Shown: positions 1 through 13,004 of the stretch, one piece after another | How positions within the stretch are numbered: the stretch's first letter is position 1 | Layout: every line of letters begins with the position of its first letter | Source: Streptomyces sp. NBC_01217 | GTDB lineage: Bacteria; Actinomycetota; Actinomycetes; Streptomycetales; Streptomycetaceae | Length of the DNA: 64,000 nucleotides | Assembly: GCF_035994185.1 (NCBI RefSeq) | Contig: NZ_CP108538.1 | Location: 6,637,501-6,701,500 of the forward strand | Reading direction: 5' to 3' | The notes under the pieces: model-generated | Seen by the model: only the letters and a program-made list of their open reading frames with translations | What the model was told of the DNA's origin: nothing | Databases searched by the model: none | Program-made: the position numbers and the translations under genes

Positions 1-2795
<2,795 letters not shown>

Positions 2796-2868
2796 TGCTC
2801 GCGTCCACTGTGTTAGTTCTGAAATAACGAACGGCCGTGTTGTTCCGGTGTTTGTTTGTTTCATAGTG

Positions 2869-2986
2869 TTTCGGTGGTCATTGCGTTAGGGAAACGCCCG
2901 GTTACATTCCGAACCCGGAAGCTAAGCCTTTCAGCGCCGATGGTACTGCAGGGGGGACCCTGTGGGAGAGTAGGACGCCGCCGAAC
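2869..2986 (+). rRNA. 5S ribosomal RNA
   Basis: About 118 nt, beginning TTCGGTGG and ending CCGCCGAAC, which pair to form the terminal helix I. The internal segment with CCGAACCCGGAAGCTAAG is the hallmark of bacterial 5S rRNA. It lies roughly 75 nt after the 23S gene, and no tRNA lies between them. Ends were assigned by helix pairing and may be off by one or two bases. Confidence 0.95.
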
Positions 2987-2998
2987 TCCTTTTACGGG

Positions 2999-3030
2999 AA
3001 AGCCCCGTGCCCTTGTGGCACGGGGCTTTT
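2999..3030 (+). terminator. Terminator of the rRNA operon
   Basis: A GC-rich hairpin (arms around GCCCCGTGCC and GGCACGGGGC) followed by TTTT lies directly after 5S rRNA. This is a canonical intrinsic terminator and separates the rRNA operon from the tRNA-Thr gene. Confidence 0.9.
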
Positions 3031-3217
3031 CTGCGTTTGCCCGGACCCCGTGCGGTCGCCCGGCTTGGGCACGCAGGCGGGGCGAGACGGCCGGCCTGCG
3101 TCGTGGTGAGGTGGAACCGTGAGGCGCGTTGAGAGTCAGTCAGAACCTTGTGCGGTCAGTGGTTCTGAGTATCCCTGAGTTCGGGGTATGCTTTACCTCG
3201 TTGCCACAGCGCAGCAG

Positions 3218-3290
3218 GCCCCAATAGCTCAGTCGGTAGAGCGTCTCCATGGTAAGGAGAAGGTCTGCGGTTCGATTCCGCATTGGGGCT
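3218..3290 (+). tRNA. tRNA-Thr (anticodon GGT)
   Basis: The 73-nt cloverleaf folds completely. The acceptor stem is GCCCCAA with TTGGGGC, the D-arm GCTC/GAGC, the anticodon stem TCTCC/GGAGA with loop ATGGTAA (anticodon GGT, reads ACC), and the T-arm TGCGG/CCGCA with loop TTCGATT. The 3' CCA is not encoded. It sits alone between the rRNA operon terminator and the terminator at 3301-3330, so it is probably transcribed by itself. Confidence 0.97.
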
Positions 3291-3300
3291 CGGCAAGACG

Positions 3301-3330
3301 AAAGGCCCCCGCCACTCGGCGGGGGCCTTT
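3301..3330. terminator. Bidirectional terminator between tRNA-Thr and osaC
   Basis: A perfect 13-bp inverted repeat (AAAGGCCCCCGCC / GGCGGGGGCCTTT) with a 4-nt loop. It lies 10 nt after the tRNA and 47 nt beyond the stop of the convergent gene osaC. The A and T ends of the stem let it serve both strands. Confidence 0.88.
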
Positions 3331-3377
3331 CGCATGTCTCGGGGTGTTGCAGAGGATCCGGTGCCGACGAAGTGCGG

Positions 3378-6005
3378 TCAGATGGTGGGCGGTTCGGGGA
3401 CGCGCATGGCGAGGATGGCCATGTCGTCGGAGGCCGGCTCGGCGGCGAAGCGCTCGACCGCGCGCAGGATGCGTCCGGCCACCGCGCCGGCCGTGAGACC
3501 GGTGCAGGTGGACAGGACATCCGCCAGGCCGTCGTCGCCGAGCATGCGGGTGCCTTCCCGGCGTTCAGTGACGCCGTCGGTCACGCACAGCAGGACATCG
3601 CCCGGGGCGAGGGTCACCGTCTGCTCGTACAGGTCGAGGTCCTCGATGACGCCCAGCAGGGGCTGAGGCTCGGCCGCTGCTTCCACCGAGCCGTCCTGGC
3701 GCAGGCGCAGCGGCAGCGGGTGGCCCGCGCAGACCACCTTCAGGAGCGCGCTGCCGTCCTCCTGGGGCCACAGCTCGCCGTACAGGAGGGTCAGGAAGCG
3801 GCTGCGGGCGCCCTCGTCCAGGATGGCGGCGTTGAGGCGCTCCAGGACGGCCGGGCCGCCGAAGCCCTCGCGGGCGAGGAGGCGCAGGGCGTGGCGGGCC
3901 AGGCCCGTGACGGCCGCGGCCTCCGGTCCCGTACCGCAGACGTCACCGATGGCGAAGCCGTAGGCGCCGTCGCGGATCGGGAAGACGTCGTAGAAGTCGC
4001 CGCCGACCTCGTTGCCCTCGCCCGCCGCCCGGTAGATGACCTCGATCTCGACATTGGGGACCTCGGGGAGGCCCGGCGGCAGCAGGCTGCGCTGCAGGGA
4101 CTGGCTGATCGCCATGCGCTCCGAGTAGAGACGGGCGTTGTCGAGGGCGAGGGCGGCGCGCCGGGAGAGGTCCTCGGCCAGCTCCAGGATCTCCTGGCGG
4201 AAGTGGTCGTCGGACGGCTTGCCGAGTGTGAGCATGCCGATGACACGGTTACGGGCGACGAGCGGCAGGACCACCGTCTCACCGCCCACGGCAGCCGCTG
4301 TGGCGAGCGTCGTATGGATGCCGGAGCCCAGCCCGCGGGGTTCGCCGAGGCCGAGCGTACGCATCGAGGTGCGCAGGGCTGCCTGGTGGGCGGCCTCGGA
4401 GGGAGCCGCCCAGACACGGGCGCCGGGGGCCGGTACCGGGTCCGGGGGCGCGATCTTGGAGAGCAGGGCCTTGAGGCCGTCGATGCGTTCCTCGTCCTCG
4501 TGCAGCACATAGGAGAGGTACGGCTCAGAGGACTGGTCCGCGATCGTGTAGACAGCGCACCAAGTGGCCAGGGTGGGGACCGTCATCTGGGCCATCAGCG
4601 CCAGGGTCTGGTCCCGGTCCAGGGTGCCGGCGAGCAGGTCTGAGGCCTCGACGAGGAAGGAGAGGGAACCGCGGCGCAGCCGTTCCAGCTCGCCCAGGCG
4701 GGCCGATTCGACGGCCAGTGCGATGCGGTCCGCGGCGAACTGGAGGCGCAGAGCCTCCTCGTTGGAGTAGCGGCCGGCCGCCTCCGTGGCGACCCCCAGC
4801 GAGCCGGTGAGGCGGCCTTCGACCTTCAGCGGGACGGTGACGACGGAGCGCATCCCCGTGCCGCCGAGCAGGGGGACGGCGCCGGGAACGTTGTCGAGGT
4901 CTTCGTGGACGGCGGGCATCCGGGCAGAGCCGTAACGTCCGGTACCTGCTTCCACCGGTACGCGGGCGAAGCGCTGGCGGGCGGAGGGCAGGCCGGTCGT
5001 GGCTCGTACCTCCAGTTCCGTTTCGTCGTCCGTCGCCAGGAGCAGGAAGGCCGAATCGGCGTCGAGCATGTCTCGGGCCCGCTCGACCGTGCGCTGGAGC
5101 AGGCCGTCGAGGTCGTCGGGGGCGGGGGAGCCGATGAAGATCTCGAACGGGTCCGTCTTGTGGCTCTCGGCGTTCGTGTCGGAGACCGGGGCACGTACCG
5201 GGGACTGGAGCACCGCCCGTTCGTAGTCGCGGACGAGCAGACAGACCGTGGAGGGTTCGCCGTGGGTGTCGCGGACCCTCAGATGCGAGGCGTAGACGGG
5301 GATGGTGCGGCCGTCGGCGCCCCGGATTCCGTAACTGCCCTCCCAGCGCGAGAGCTGCAGCGCGTCCACGATGCCCGTGTTGGTGCCGGGCGTCTGCGGC
5401 CAGGCGGTGAAGTCGGTGAGCTGCTTGCCGGTGACCTGGTCGGCGTTGTAGCCGAAGAGGAACGCGGCGTCGTCGTTCCAGGCGGCGATGGAGCCGGTGC
5501 TGTCGATCTGGACGACAGCCACCCGGACGTGTTCGTCGGCGACCGGGAGCAGACCGACCGGGAGCAGCGGGCCGGCTGAGCGGATGCCCACCGGGCGCTC
5601 GGGAAGGTCGAGCTGGAACCAGACGTGCTTGTGGGTGGGCGAATACTCGACGCCCCACCGGGCGGCGAGCGCCGCGCACAGCAGCAGTCCGCGGCCGTTC
5701 TCGCGGTCCGGGCTGCCGAAGTCCAGTCCGGTGCTCTGAAGCGGGATCTCGCGTTCCGGATAGTGGTCGGAGACCTCGATCCGGACGCCGTCCTCCGTAC
5801 GGAGGCACAGTACGTTCGCCGCGGTGCCGGCGTGCACCACCGCGTTGGTCACGAGATCGCTGGTGAGGACGACGGCGTCGTCGACGACATCGTTGTATCC
5901 CCACCCCTGGAGGGTGTCGCGCACAAAGGCACGGGCGGTCGCGACGGAGCGGCCGACCGGGTCGAAGGTGGCGGCCGCACGCGCGGTGATCACAGCACTC
6001 CCCAT
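3378..6005 (-). CDS. osaC: OsaC-type regulator: RsbW-like kinase, PAS, two GAF, PP2C phosphatase
   Basis: An 875-residue cytoplasmic signalling protein. Domains in order are an RsbW-like anti-sigma ATPase (about 15-135, with NAVVHA and GRGL boxes), PAS (155-270), two GAF-like segments (300-640) and a SpoIIE/PP2C serine phosphatase (650-870, with GGDFYDV, GDVCGTG and the final SDDMA metal-binding motif). In S. coelicolor OsaC (SCO5747) has this architecture and is needed to return SigB activity to resting level after osmotic shock. Assignment here rests on that architecture plus divergence from osaA-osaB. The start ATG at 6005 (MGSAVIT) was chosen because the ATPase domain begins right after it. 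The frame stays open far upstream, but only as the antisense of osaA. Confidence 0.9.
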   Translation of the reverse strand: MGSAVITARAAATFDPVGRSVATARAFVRDTLQGWGYNDVVDDAVVLTSDLVTNAVVHAGTAANVLCLRTEDGVRIEVSDHYPEREIPLQSTGLDFGSPDRENGRGLLLCAALAARWGVEYSPTHKHVWFQLDLPERPVGIRSAGPLLPVGLLPVADEHVRVAVVQIDSTGSIAAWNDDAAFLFGYNADQVTGKQLTDFTAWPQTPGTNTGIVDALQLSRWEGSYGIRGADGRTIPVYASHLRVRDTHGEPSTVCLLVRDYERAVLQSPVRAPVSDTNAESHKTDPFEIFIGSPAPDDLDGLLQRTVERARDMLDADSAFLLLATDDETELEVRATTGLPSARQRFARVPVEAGTGRYGSARMPAVHEDLDNVPGAVPLLGGTGMRSVVTVPLKVEGRLTGSLGVATEAAGRYSNEEALRLQFAADRIALAVESARLGELERLRRGSLSFLVEASDLLAGTLDRDQTLALMAQMTVPTLATWCAVYTIADQSSEPYLSYVLHEDEERIDGLKALLSKIAPPDPVPAPGARVWAAPSEAAHQAALRTSMRTLGLGEPRGLGSGIHTTLATAAAVGGETVVLPLVARNRVIGMLTLGKPSDDHFRQEILELAEDLSRRAALALDNARLYSERMAISQSLQRSLLPPGLPEVPNVEIEVIYRAAGEGNEVGGDFYDVFPIRDGAYGFAIGDVCGTGPEAAAVTGLARHALRLLAREGFGGPAVLERLNAAILDEGARSRFLTLLYGELWPQEDGSALLKVVCAGHPLPLRLRQDGSVEAAAEPQPLLGVIEDLDLYEQTVTLAPGDVLLCVTDGVTERREGTRMLGDDGLADVLSTCTGLTAGAVAGRILRAVERFAAEPASDDMAILAMRVPEPPTI

Positions 6006-6351
6006 ATGGTGTCTCGTCGCTTCCCCGAGTCCTGTGCCCGTTTCTCGCCGCTTCGATTCGCCTGCCAGGCTAGACGCTCGGTCACGGTGCCGGGTACACG
6101 AGGGCCGACTTCGGGCAGGAACCGACCAGGAACAGGCATGTGATCGGACAAGTGTGGGCTTCCCAAGGAGGCGATGTGGGACAACCGTTGGAGGCTGCAC
6201 GCCGCCGGGTTCGGGCCTGGTACGTTTCAACGATTTGACGTCCGCATGGTCACCCGTCGACGGTGGGCTGTGGCGGTGAGCCAATGAGGAACTGGGCAAG
6301 CTCCCAGATAAGGCCCGAGCGATACGGTCAACCCCTGCGGGAGGGATCACG
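6006..6351. other. Divergent intergenic region osaC / osaA
   Basis: About 346 bp between the two divergent starts, expected to carry both promoters. A good ribosome binding site (GGGAGGG, 6339-6345) serves osaA. A TTGACG hexamer at 6235-6240 has no convincing partner at -10. A GGGTAC at 6092-6097 resembles the SigB-type -10, but no GNNT lies at the right distance. No open frame with coding character was found. Confidence 0.6.
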
Positions 6352-9300
6352 GTGGAGTCTGGCGCGGCGGCGCGTGGAACAGGCACGCGTACAAAAGGCG
6401 GACAGTCCGTGAAGAAGCAGCGCAACGGAACCATCGACGTCGACGCGGCAGCGTTCAACAGACTGCTGGCGGGCTTGGTGGCGATGCGCGACGGGAACTT
6501 CCGCAGGCGTCTGACCGTCTCGGGCGACGGCGTGATGGCGGAGATCGCGGCAGTCTTCAACGAGGTCGCCGACCGCAATCTGCATCTCACCGGTGAGCTG
6601 GCCCGGGTACGGCGGGTCGTCGGACGTGAGGGGAAGCTCACCGAGCGGCTGGAGACGGGGGCCTGCGAGGGCTCCTGGGCCGCCGCGATCGACGCCTCCA
6701 ACGAGCTGGTCGACGATCTGGCGCGCCCGGTCTCGGAGGTCGGGCGGGTGCTGTCGGCGGTGGCCGACGGTGATCTCGAACAACGGATGGAGCTGCGGTC
6801 GCACACGGCCGACGAGACGGTACGGCCGCTGCGCGGCGAGTTCCTGAAGGTCGCCCGTACGGTCAACAACCTGGTCGACCAGCTGTCGGCGTTCACCGAG
6901 CAGGTGACGCGGGTCGCGGTCGAGGTGGGTACCGAGGGCAAGCTGGGCGGGCAGGCCCAGGTGCGCGGGATGTCCGGGTCGTGGAAGGACCTCACGGACT
7001 CCGTCAACACCATGGCGTACCGGCTGACCGCGCAGGTGCGCGACATCGCGCTGGTGACGACGGCGGTCGCCAAGGGTGATCTGTCGCGGAAGGTCACCGT
7101 CCATGTGGCCGGCGAGATGCTCCAGCTGAAGAACACCGTCAACACGATGGTCGACCAGCTGTCGTCGTTCTCCTCCGAGGTGACCCGGGTGGCCCGCGAG
7201 GTGGGTACGGAGGGCGAGCTGGGCGGGCAGGCGACCGTGCCCGGCGTGGCCGGTGTGTGGAAGGACCTGACCGACTCCGTCAACACGATGGCCGGGAACC
7301 TGACCTCGCAGGTGCGCGGTATCGCCGAGGTGACGACGGCGGTCGCCAGTGGTGACCTGTCGCAGAAGGTCACGGTGAGCGCCCGTGGCGAGGTCGCGCA
7401 GCTGGCCGAGACGATCAACCAGATGACCGAGACGCTGCGGACCTTCGCGGACGAAGTTACGCGCGTGGCCAGCGAGGTCGGCGGCGAGGGTCTGCTCGGT
7501 GGTCAGGCGCAGGTTCCGGGGGCGGCAGGGACCTGGAAGGACCTCACCGATTCGGTGAACACGGTCTTCCGGAACCTGACGACTCAGGTGCGTGACATCG
7601 CGCAGGTGACCACCGCGGTGGCCAGTGGCGACATGACGCAGAAGGTCACCGTCGATGTGGCGGGCGAGATGCTGGAGCTGAAGAACACCGTCAACACGAT
7701 GGTGGACCAGCTCCAGTCCTTCGGTTCGGAAGTGACACGGGTGGCCCGGGAGGTCGGCGTCGAGGGCCGGCTGGGCGGTCAGGCCGAGGTACCGGGGGCT
7801 GCGGGGACCTGGAAGGACCTCACGGACTCGGTGAACACGGCGTTCCGGAACCTGACGGGCCAGGTGCGTGACATCGCGCAGGTGACGACCGCGGTCGCCA
7901 ACGGTGATCTCTCGCAGAAGGTCACCGTCGATGTGGCGGGCGAGATGCTGGAGCTGAAGAACACCGTCAACACGATGGTGGCGCAGCTCTCGTCCTTCGC
8001 CGACCAGGTCACGCGGATGGCGCGAGACGTGGGCACGGAGGGCCGCCTCGGTGGCCAGGCGCGGGTCGACGGCGTCTCCGGTACGTGGAAGGAGCTCACC
8101 GACTCCGTCAACTTCATGGCGGGGAACCTGACCGATCAGGTGCGCCAGATCGCGCAGGTGACCACGGCGGTGGCGCGGGGTGATCTGTCGCAGAAGATCG
8201 ATGTGGACGCGCGTGGCGAGATTCTTGAGCTGAAGAACACCATCAACACGATGGTCGACCAGCTCTCCGCCTTCGCCGAGCAGGTGACCCGGGTGGCCCG
8301 CGAGGTGGGCACCGACGGTCGGCTCGGCGGTCAGGCACAGGTGCCCGGCGTGGCTGGTGTGTGGCGTGATCTGACCGATTCGGTGAACGGCATGGCGGGG
8401 AACCTCACCGCTCAGGTCCGTAACATCGCGCAGGTCGCGACCGCGGTGGCGCGGGGTGATCTGTCGCAGAAGATCGATGTGGACGCGCGCGGCGAGATCC
8501 TTGAGCTGAAGAACACCCTCAACACGATGGTGGACCAGCTCTCGAACTTCGCCGAGCAGGTGACGCGGGTCGCCCGCGAGGTGGGCACGGAAGGCATGCT
8601 CGGCGGCCAGGCCGAGGTGCAGGGGGTGTCCGGTACGTGGAAGGACCTCACGCAGTCCGTCAACGGCATGGCGAACAACCTGACCCTGCAGGTCCGTAAC
8701 ATCGCCGAGGTCACCACGGCGGTCGCCAAGGGCGATCTCTCCAAGAAGATCACGGTCGACGCCAAGGGCGAGATCCTCGAACTGGTGACGACGGTCAACA
8801 CGATGGTCGACCAGTTGCTCAACTTCGCCGACGAGGTGACGAGGGTGGCCCGCGAGGTGGGTACCGAGGGCATTCTCGGCGGTCAGGCCCGGGTTCGCGG
8901 GGCGACCGGCATCTGGAAGGACCTCAGCGACAACGTCAACCTGATGGCCAACAACCTGACCAGTCAGGTGCGGAACATCTCCCGGGTCTCGTCCGCGGTC
9001 GCCAACGGCGATCTGACGAAGAAGGTCACCGTCGAGGCCCGCGGTGAGGTCGCCGAGCTCGCCGACACCGTCAACACGATGGTGACGACCCTGTCCTCGT
9101 TCGCCGACGAGGTGACGCGAGTCGCCCGCGAGGTGGGTACGGAAGGGGAGCTGGGCGGCCAGGCGCGCGTTCCGGGCGTCTCCGGTACGTGGAAGGACCT
9201 CACCGAGTCCGTGAACTCGATGGCGTCCAATCTGACCGGTCAGGTGCGCCAGATCGCCACGGTCACCACGGCCATCGCCAAGGGCGATCTCACCAAGAAG

Positions 9301-11838
9301 ATCGACATCGATGCGCGCGGTGAGATCCAGGAGCTGAAGAACACCATCAACACGATGGTCGACCAGCTGTCCTCGTTCGCCGAGCAGGTGACGAGGGTCG
9401 CCCGCGAGGTGGGTACGGAGGGGCAGCTGGGCGGTCAGGCCCGGGTCCGCGACGTCGACGGGACCTGGCGTGATCTGACCGAGTCCGTGAACGAGATGGC
9501 CGGGAACCTCACCCGTCAGGTGCGGGCCATCGCGGCCGTCGCCACCGCGGTGACCCGCGGCGATCTCAACCTCAAGATCGATGTGGATGCGGCCGGCGAG
9601 ATCCAGGCCCTGCAGGACAACATCAATACGATGATCGCCAACCTGCGTGACACCACGGCCACCAACAAGGAGCAGGACTGGCTCAAGGGGAACCTCGCCC
9701 GGATCTCCGGCCTGATGCAGGGGCGGCGCGATCTCGACGACGTGGCCTCGCTGATCATGAGCGAGCTGACCCCGGTCGTCTCCGCGCAGCACGGTGCGTT
9801 CTTCTTGGCCATGCCGACCGGTGACACCGACGCGGTGGGCTCGGACAGCGACAAGGAAAGCCTCTACGAACTCCGGATGAGGGGCAGCTACGGATACTCG
9901 GCGGGATCGATGCCGACATCCTTCCGGCCCGGGGAGACGCTCATCGGGACGGCCGCGGAGGAGAAGCGGACCATCCAGGTGGACAACGTTCCGCCGGGAT
10001 ATCTGAAGATCTCCTCCGGGCTCGGCGAGGCGCCGCCCGCGCATGTGATCGTGCTGCCGGTGCTCTTCGAGGGGAAGGTGCTCGGTGTGATCGAGCTGGC
10101 CTCCTTCCAGCCGTTCACCCATATCCAGCGGGACTTCCTCAACCAGCTCGCCGAGATGATCGCGACGAGCGTCAACACCATCAGCGTCAATACGAAGACC
10201 GAGAAGCTCCTTGAGCAGTCGCAGGAGCTGACCGAACAGTTGCGGGACCGTTCACAGGAGTTGGAGAACCGGCAGAAGGCACTTCAGGCCTCCAATGCCG
10301 AACTGGAGGAGAAGGCCGAGCTGCTGGCCCAGCAGAACCGCGACATCGAGGTCAAGAACACCGAGATCGAGGACGCCCGGCAGGTCCTGGAGGAGCGCGC
10401 CGAGCAGCTCGCGGTCTCGATGCGTTACAAGTCGGAGTTCCTGGCGAACATGTCGCACGAGTTGCGCACCCCGCTCAACTCGCTGCTCATTCTCGCGAAG
10501 CTGCTCGCCGACAACGCCGAGGGCAATCTCTCGCCGAAGCAGGTGGAGTTCGCCGAGACGATTCACGGAGCCGGTTCCGATCTGCTTCAGCTGATCAATG
10601 ACATCCTCGATCTGACGAAGGTCGAGGCGGGCAAGATGGATGTCAGTCCGACCCGGATCGCACTGGTCCAGCTGGTCGACTACGTGGAGGCGACGTTCCG
10701 GCCGCTCACCGCGGAAAAGGGGCTCGATTTCTCCGTACGGGTCTCGCCGGAGCTGCCCGCGACACTGCACACGGACGAGCAGCGGCTGCTCCAGGTGCTG
10801 CGCAACCTTCTTTCCAACGCGGTGAAGTTCACCGACAGCGGCGCGGTCGAGCTGGTCATCCGGCACGCCAACGAGGATGTGCCGAACGCCATCCGCGAGC
10901 AGCTGCTGGAGGCCGGCTCGCTGCGAGACGCCGATGCCGATCTGATCGCCTTCTCGGTCACCGACACCGGCATCGGGATCGCGTCCAGCAAGATGCTGGT
11001 GATCTTCGAGGCGTTCAAGCAGGCGGACGGTACGACCAGTCGCAAGTACGGCGGTACTGGGCTCGGCCTGTCCATCAGCCGGGAGATCGCCCGGCTGCTG
11101 GGCGGCGAGATCCACGCGGCGAGCGAGCCGGGCCGGGGTTCCACTTTCACGCTGTATCTGCCGCTGCACCCGAGCGAGTTGCCTCCGCAGGGCTATCCGC
11201 AGATCGGCCCCGGGCCCATCGAGGCGCACGGTGCCACGGCCGAGGAAGGGCTGCGTCCACAGGCCGGTACGGGCCCCGACCCGGCGCACACCGCACGCGA
11301 TTCGGCTGGTGCCGCCGGGCTGATGCGGCGTCGTCGCAAGGCGCTGGGGGGCTCGGAGAGGCGTCCCGCGCTGCCGCCGCGCGGCGCCGCCCCGGCTGCC
11401 GCGCAGGAGCCGTGGACGCTCGCCGGACAGGAGGAACCGGAGGTCCGCAGGACCTTCCGGTTCCGCGGCGAGAAGGTGCTGATCGTCGACGACGACATCC
11501 GTAACGTCTTCGCGCTCACCAGCGTGCTGGAACAGCACGGTCTTTCGGTGCTGTACGCGGAGAACGGGCGTGTGGGCATCGAAGTCCTGGAGCAGCATGA
11601 TGATGTGACGGTCGTACTGATGGACATCATGATGCCGGAGATGGACGGCTATGCGACGACGACGGCGATCCGCAGGATGCCGCAGTTCGCCGGGCTGCCG
11701 ATCGTCGCGCTGACCGCGAAGGCGATGAAGGGTGACCGGGAGAAGGCGATCGAATCCGGTGCTTCCGACTATGTCACCAAGCCCGTCGATCCTGATCATC
11801 TCCTTTCCGTTATGGAGCAGTGGATGCGCGGAGAGTGA
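6352..11838 (+). CDS. osaA: OsaA-type hybrid histidine kinase with tandem HAMP repeats
   Basis: An 1828-residue soluble hybrid kinase with no membrane segment. A divergent HAMP-like unit (about 25-170) leads into ten near-identical 92-residue HAMP units (184-1103). These are followed by a GAF domain (about 1140-1285), a coiled coil (1285-1360), HisKA with phospho-acceptor His1369 in SHELRTP, a HATPase domain (N box near 1490, [14 protein letters not shown]) and a C-terminal receiver with Asp1758 in [11 protein letters not shown]. Poly-HAMP kinases resemble fungal group III osmosensing kinases. S. coelicolor OsaA (SCO5748) works with OsaB in osmoadaptation. GTG at 6352 follows GGGAGGG at 6 nt spacing. 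The antisense frame of the repeat is open for over 1200 codons but is a shadow. Confidence 0.92.
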   Translation: MESGAAARGTGTRTKGGQSVKKQRNGTIDVDAAAFNRLLAGLVAMRDGNFRRRLTVSGDGVMAEIAAVFNEVADRNLHLTGELARVRRVVGREGKLTERLETGACEGSWAAAIDASNELVDDLARPVSEVGRVLSAVADGDLEQRMELRSHTADETVRPLRGEFLKVARTVNNLVDQLSAFTEQVTRVAVEVGTEGKLGGQAQVRGMSGSWKDLTDSVNTMAYRLTAQVRDIALVTTAVAKGDLSRKVTVHVAGEMLQLKNTVNTMVDQLSSFSSEVTRVAREVGTEGELGGQATVPGVAGVWKDLTDSVNTMAGNLTSQVRGIAEVTTAVASGDLSQKVTVSARGEVAQLAETINQMTETLRTFADEVTRVASEVGGEGLLGGQAQVPGAAGTWKDLTDSVNTVFRNLTTQVRDIAQVTTAVASGDMTQKVTVDVAGEMLELKNTVNTMVDQLQSFGSEVTRVAREVGVEGRLGGQAEVPGAAGTWKDLTDSVNTAFRNLTGQVRDIAQVTTAVANGDLSQKVTVDVAGEMLELKNTVNTMVAQLSSFADQVTRMARDVGTEGRLGGQARVDGVSGTWKELTDSVNFMAGNLTDQVRQIAQVTTAVARGDLSQKIDVDARGEILELKNTINTMVDQLSAFAEQVTRVAREVGTDGRLGGQAQVPGVAGVWRDLTDSVNGMAGNLTAQVRNIAQVATAVARGDLSQKIDVDARGEILELKNTLNTMVDQLSNFAEQVTRVAREVGTEGMLGGQAEVQGVSGTWKDLTQSVNGMANNLTLQVRNIAEVTTAVAKGDLSKKITVDAKGEILELVTTVNTMVDQLLNFADEVTRVAREVGTEGILGGQARVRGATGIWKDLSDNVNLMANNLTSQVRNISRVSSAVANGDLTKKVTVEARGEVAELADTVNTMVTTLSSFADEVTRVAREVGTEGELGGQARVPGVSGTWKDLTESVNSMASNLTGQVRQIATVTTAIAKGDLTKKIDIDARGEIQELKNTINTMVDQLSSFAEQVTRVAREVGTEGQLGGQARVRDVDGTWRDLTESVNEMAGNLTRQVRAIAAVATAVTRGDLNLKIDVDAAGEIQALQDNINTMIANLRDTTATNKEQDWLKGNLARISGLMQGRRDLDDVASLIMSELTPVVSAQHGAFFLAMPTGDTDAVGSDSDKESLYELRMRGSYGYSAGSMPTSFRPGETLIGTAAEEKRTIQVDNVPPGYLKISSGLGEAPPAHVIVLPVLFEGKVLGVIELASFQPFTHIQRDFLNQLAEMIATSVNTISVNTKTEKLLEQSQELTEQLRDRSQELENRQKALQASNAELEEKAELLAQQNRDIEVKNTEIEDARQVLEERAEQLAVSMRYKSEFLANMSHELRTPLNSLLILAKLLADNAEGNLSPKQVEFAETIHGAGSDLLQLINDILDLTKVEAGKMDVSPTRIALVQLVDYVEATFRPLTAEKGLDFSVRVSPELPATLHTDEQRLLQVLRNLLSNAVKFTDSGAVELVIRHANEDVPNAIREQLLEAGSLRDADADLIAFSVTDTGIGIASSKMLVIFEAFKQADGTTSRKYGGTGLGLSISREIARLLGGEIHAASEPGRGSTFTLYLPLHPSELPPQGYPQIGPGPIEAHGATAEEGLRPQAGTGPDPAHTARDSAGAAGLMRRRRKALGGSERRPALPPRGAAPAAAQEPWTLAGQEEPEVRRTFRFRGEKVLIVDDDIRNVFALTSVLEQHGLSVLYAENGRVGIEVLEQHDDVTVVLMDIMMPEMDGYATTTAIRRMPQFAGLPIVALTAKAMKGDREKAIESGASDYVTKPVDPDHLLSVMEQWMRGE
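6901..9660 (+). repeat. Ten tandem 276-bp units encoding 92-residue HAMP repeats
   Basis: The motif EVGTEGxLGGQ recurs ten times at exactly 276-bp spacing, with the first LGGQ codon at 6943 and the last at 9427. Each unit also carries WKDLTDSVN, an INTMVDQL helix and a GDLS(Q/K)K motif, as in paired canonical and non-canonical HAMP modules. Units share long identical stretches at DNA level, so copy number could change by recombination and assembly could collapse here. Confidence 0.95.
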
Positions 11839-12082
11839 TCATTGGTTGAGGGAATCAGGTCGAGTTGATGATCGGCTGTGCTCGCAGAGGTGTGACAAGG
11901 CGCTGTACGGGGAACCTTCTGGTCTTCCACCGCGTTTCTGCTGTGTGCACAGTGACATCGCGGTGACAGGGTGTGGTGACGGGCGGGGTGCGGCTACCAT
12001 GACCGGCACAAGGACGGACGGCGTAAGGGAGCCGTCCCCCGGGGCGGCGCCCGGTGCAATTCCGGGGCGAGGAGGACGGGCC

Positions 12083-12760
12083 ATGGTGCAGAAGGCCAAG
12101 ATCCTCCTGGTCGATGACCGGCCGGAGAATCTGCTGGCGCTGGAGGCCATCCTCTCTGCGCTCGATCAGACACTGGTGCGGGCATCGTCAGGGGAGGAAG
12201 CGCTCAAAGCGCTGCTCACGGATGACTTTGCGGTCATTCTGCTGGACGTCCAGATGCCGGGCATGGACGGTTTCGAAACCGCCGCGCACATCAAGCGGCG
12301 GGAACGGACCCGGGACATCCCGATCATCTTCCTCACCGCGATCAATCACGGTCCGCATCACACCTTCCGGGGTTATGCGGCGGGCGCGGTGGACTACATC
12401 TCGAAGCCGTTCGACCCGTGGGTGCTGCGGGCCAAGGTCTCGGTCTTCGTCGAGCTCTACATGAAGAACTGCAAGCTGCGCGAGCAGGCGGCGCTCCTGC
12501 GGCTCCAGCTGGAAGGCGATGCCAACGGCGGCGCGGGCCACGAGAGGGAGCCCGCAGGACTGCTGGCCGAGCTCTCGGCACGGCTCGCTGCCGTCGAGGA
12601 ACAGGCCGAAGCGCTCTCCAAGCAGCTCGACGACGAGTCGGCGGATGCCGCGGCCGTGGCCACCGCCGCCCATCTGGAACGCAAGCTGACCGGCCTGCGC
12701 AGGGCACTCGACGCACTGGAGCCCGGCACCGGCAGCGGCGCGGCCGTCCTTCCCTCGTAA
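12083..12760 (+). CDS. osaB: OsaB response regulator with C-terminal coiled coil
   Basis: 225 residues. The N-terminal receiver carries the acidic pair in LLVDDRPENL, phospho-acceptor Asp55 in LLDVQMPGMDG, Thr in FLTAI and Lys in YISKPFDP. The C-terminal part from about residue 125 is an Ala/Glu/Leu-rich coiled coil with no DNA-binding domain, as in S. coelicolor OsaB (SCO5749), which is essential for growth at high osmolarity. The start ATG at 12083 follows GGAGGA at 12071. The 244-bp gap after osaA suggests its own promoter or a long spacer. It is the likely partner of OsaA. Confidence 0.92.
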   Translation: MVQKAKILLVDDRPENLLALEAILSALDQTLVRASSGEEALKALLTDDFAVILLDVQMPGMDGFETAAHIKRRERTRDIPIIFLTAINHGPHHTFRGYAAGAVDYISKPFDPWVLRAKVSVFVELYMKNCKLREQAALLRLQLEGDANGGAGHEREPAGLLAELSARLAAVEEQAEALSKQLDDESADAAAVATAAHLERKLTGLRRALDALEPGTGSGAAVLPS

Positions 12761-13004
12761 CGCCGCACTGCCGCGCGGTTCCACGGCGGGGCGCGGGTGG
12801 TTGTCCGGAAACCCGGCCCAACTTGCCCGCCGTCCGGGCCGTTCGGCGGTTCGACGCTTCGGGGGCGGGACATCCGGCGATGCGCCGGGGCGAGGGCACG
12901 TAGGTGTGAGGGCGCGTCACCTTCCTGCCTCTGTACGGCGACACGGTCGGGTGAAGCGGCAGTCGCACGTGTTCACGGCCGTCGACACCGGTAACCTCGG
13001 CACC

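Noticed and set aside
6092..6097. GGGTAC as a SigB-type -10 in the osaC-osaA gap
   Set aside because: No GNNT element lies 14-16 bp upstream, so the match is incomplete.
6901..9660. CRISPR-like or mobile repeat
   Set aside because: Units are contiguous in-frame coding repeats without spacers and encode HAMP modules.
6328..10122. Very long minus-strand frame opposite osaA
   Set aside because: It follows the codon phase of the HAMP repeats on the other strand, has low-complexity His/Arg/Leu composition and no domain. It is a GC-driven shadow.
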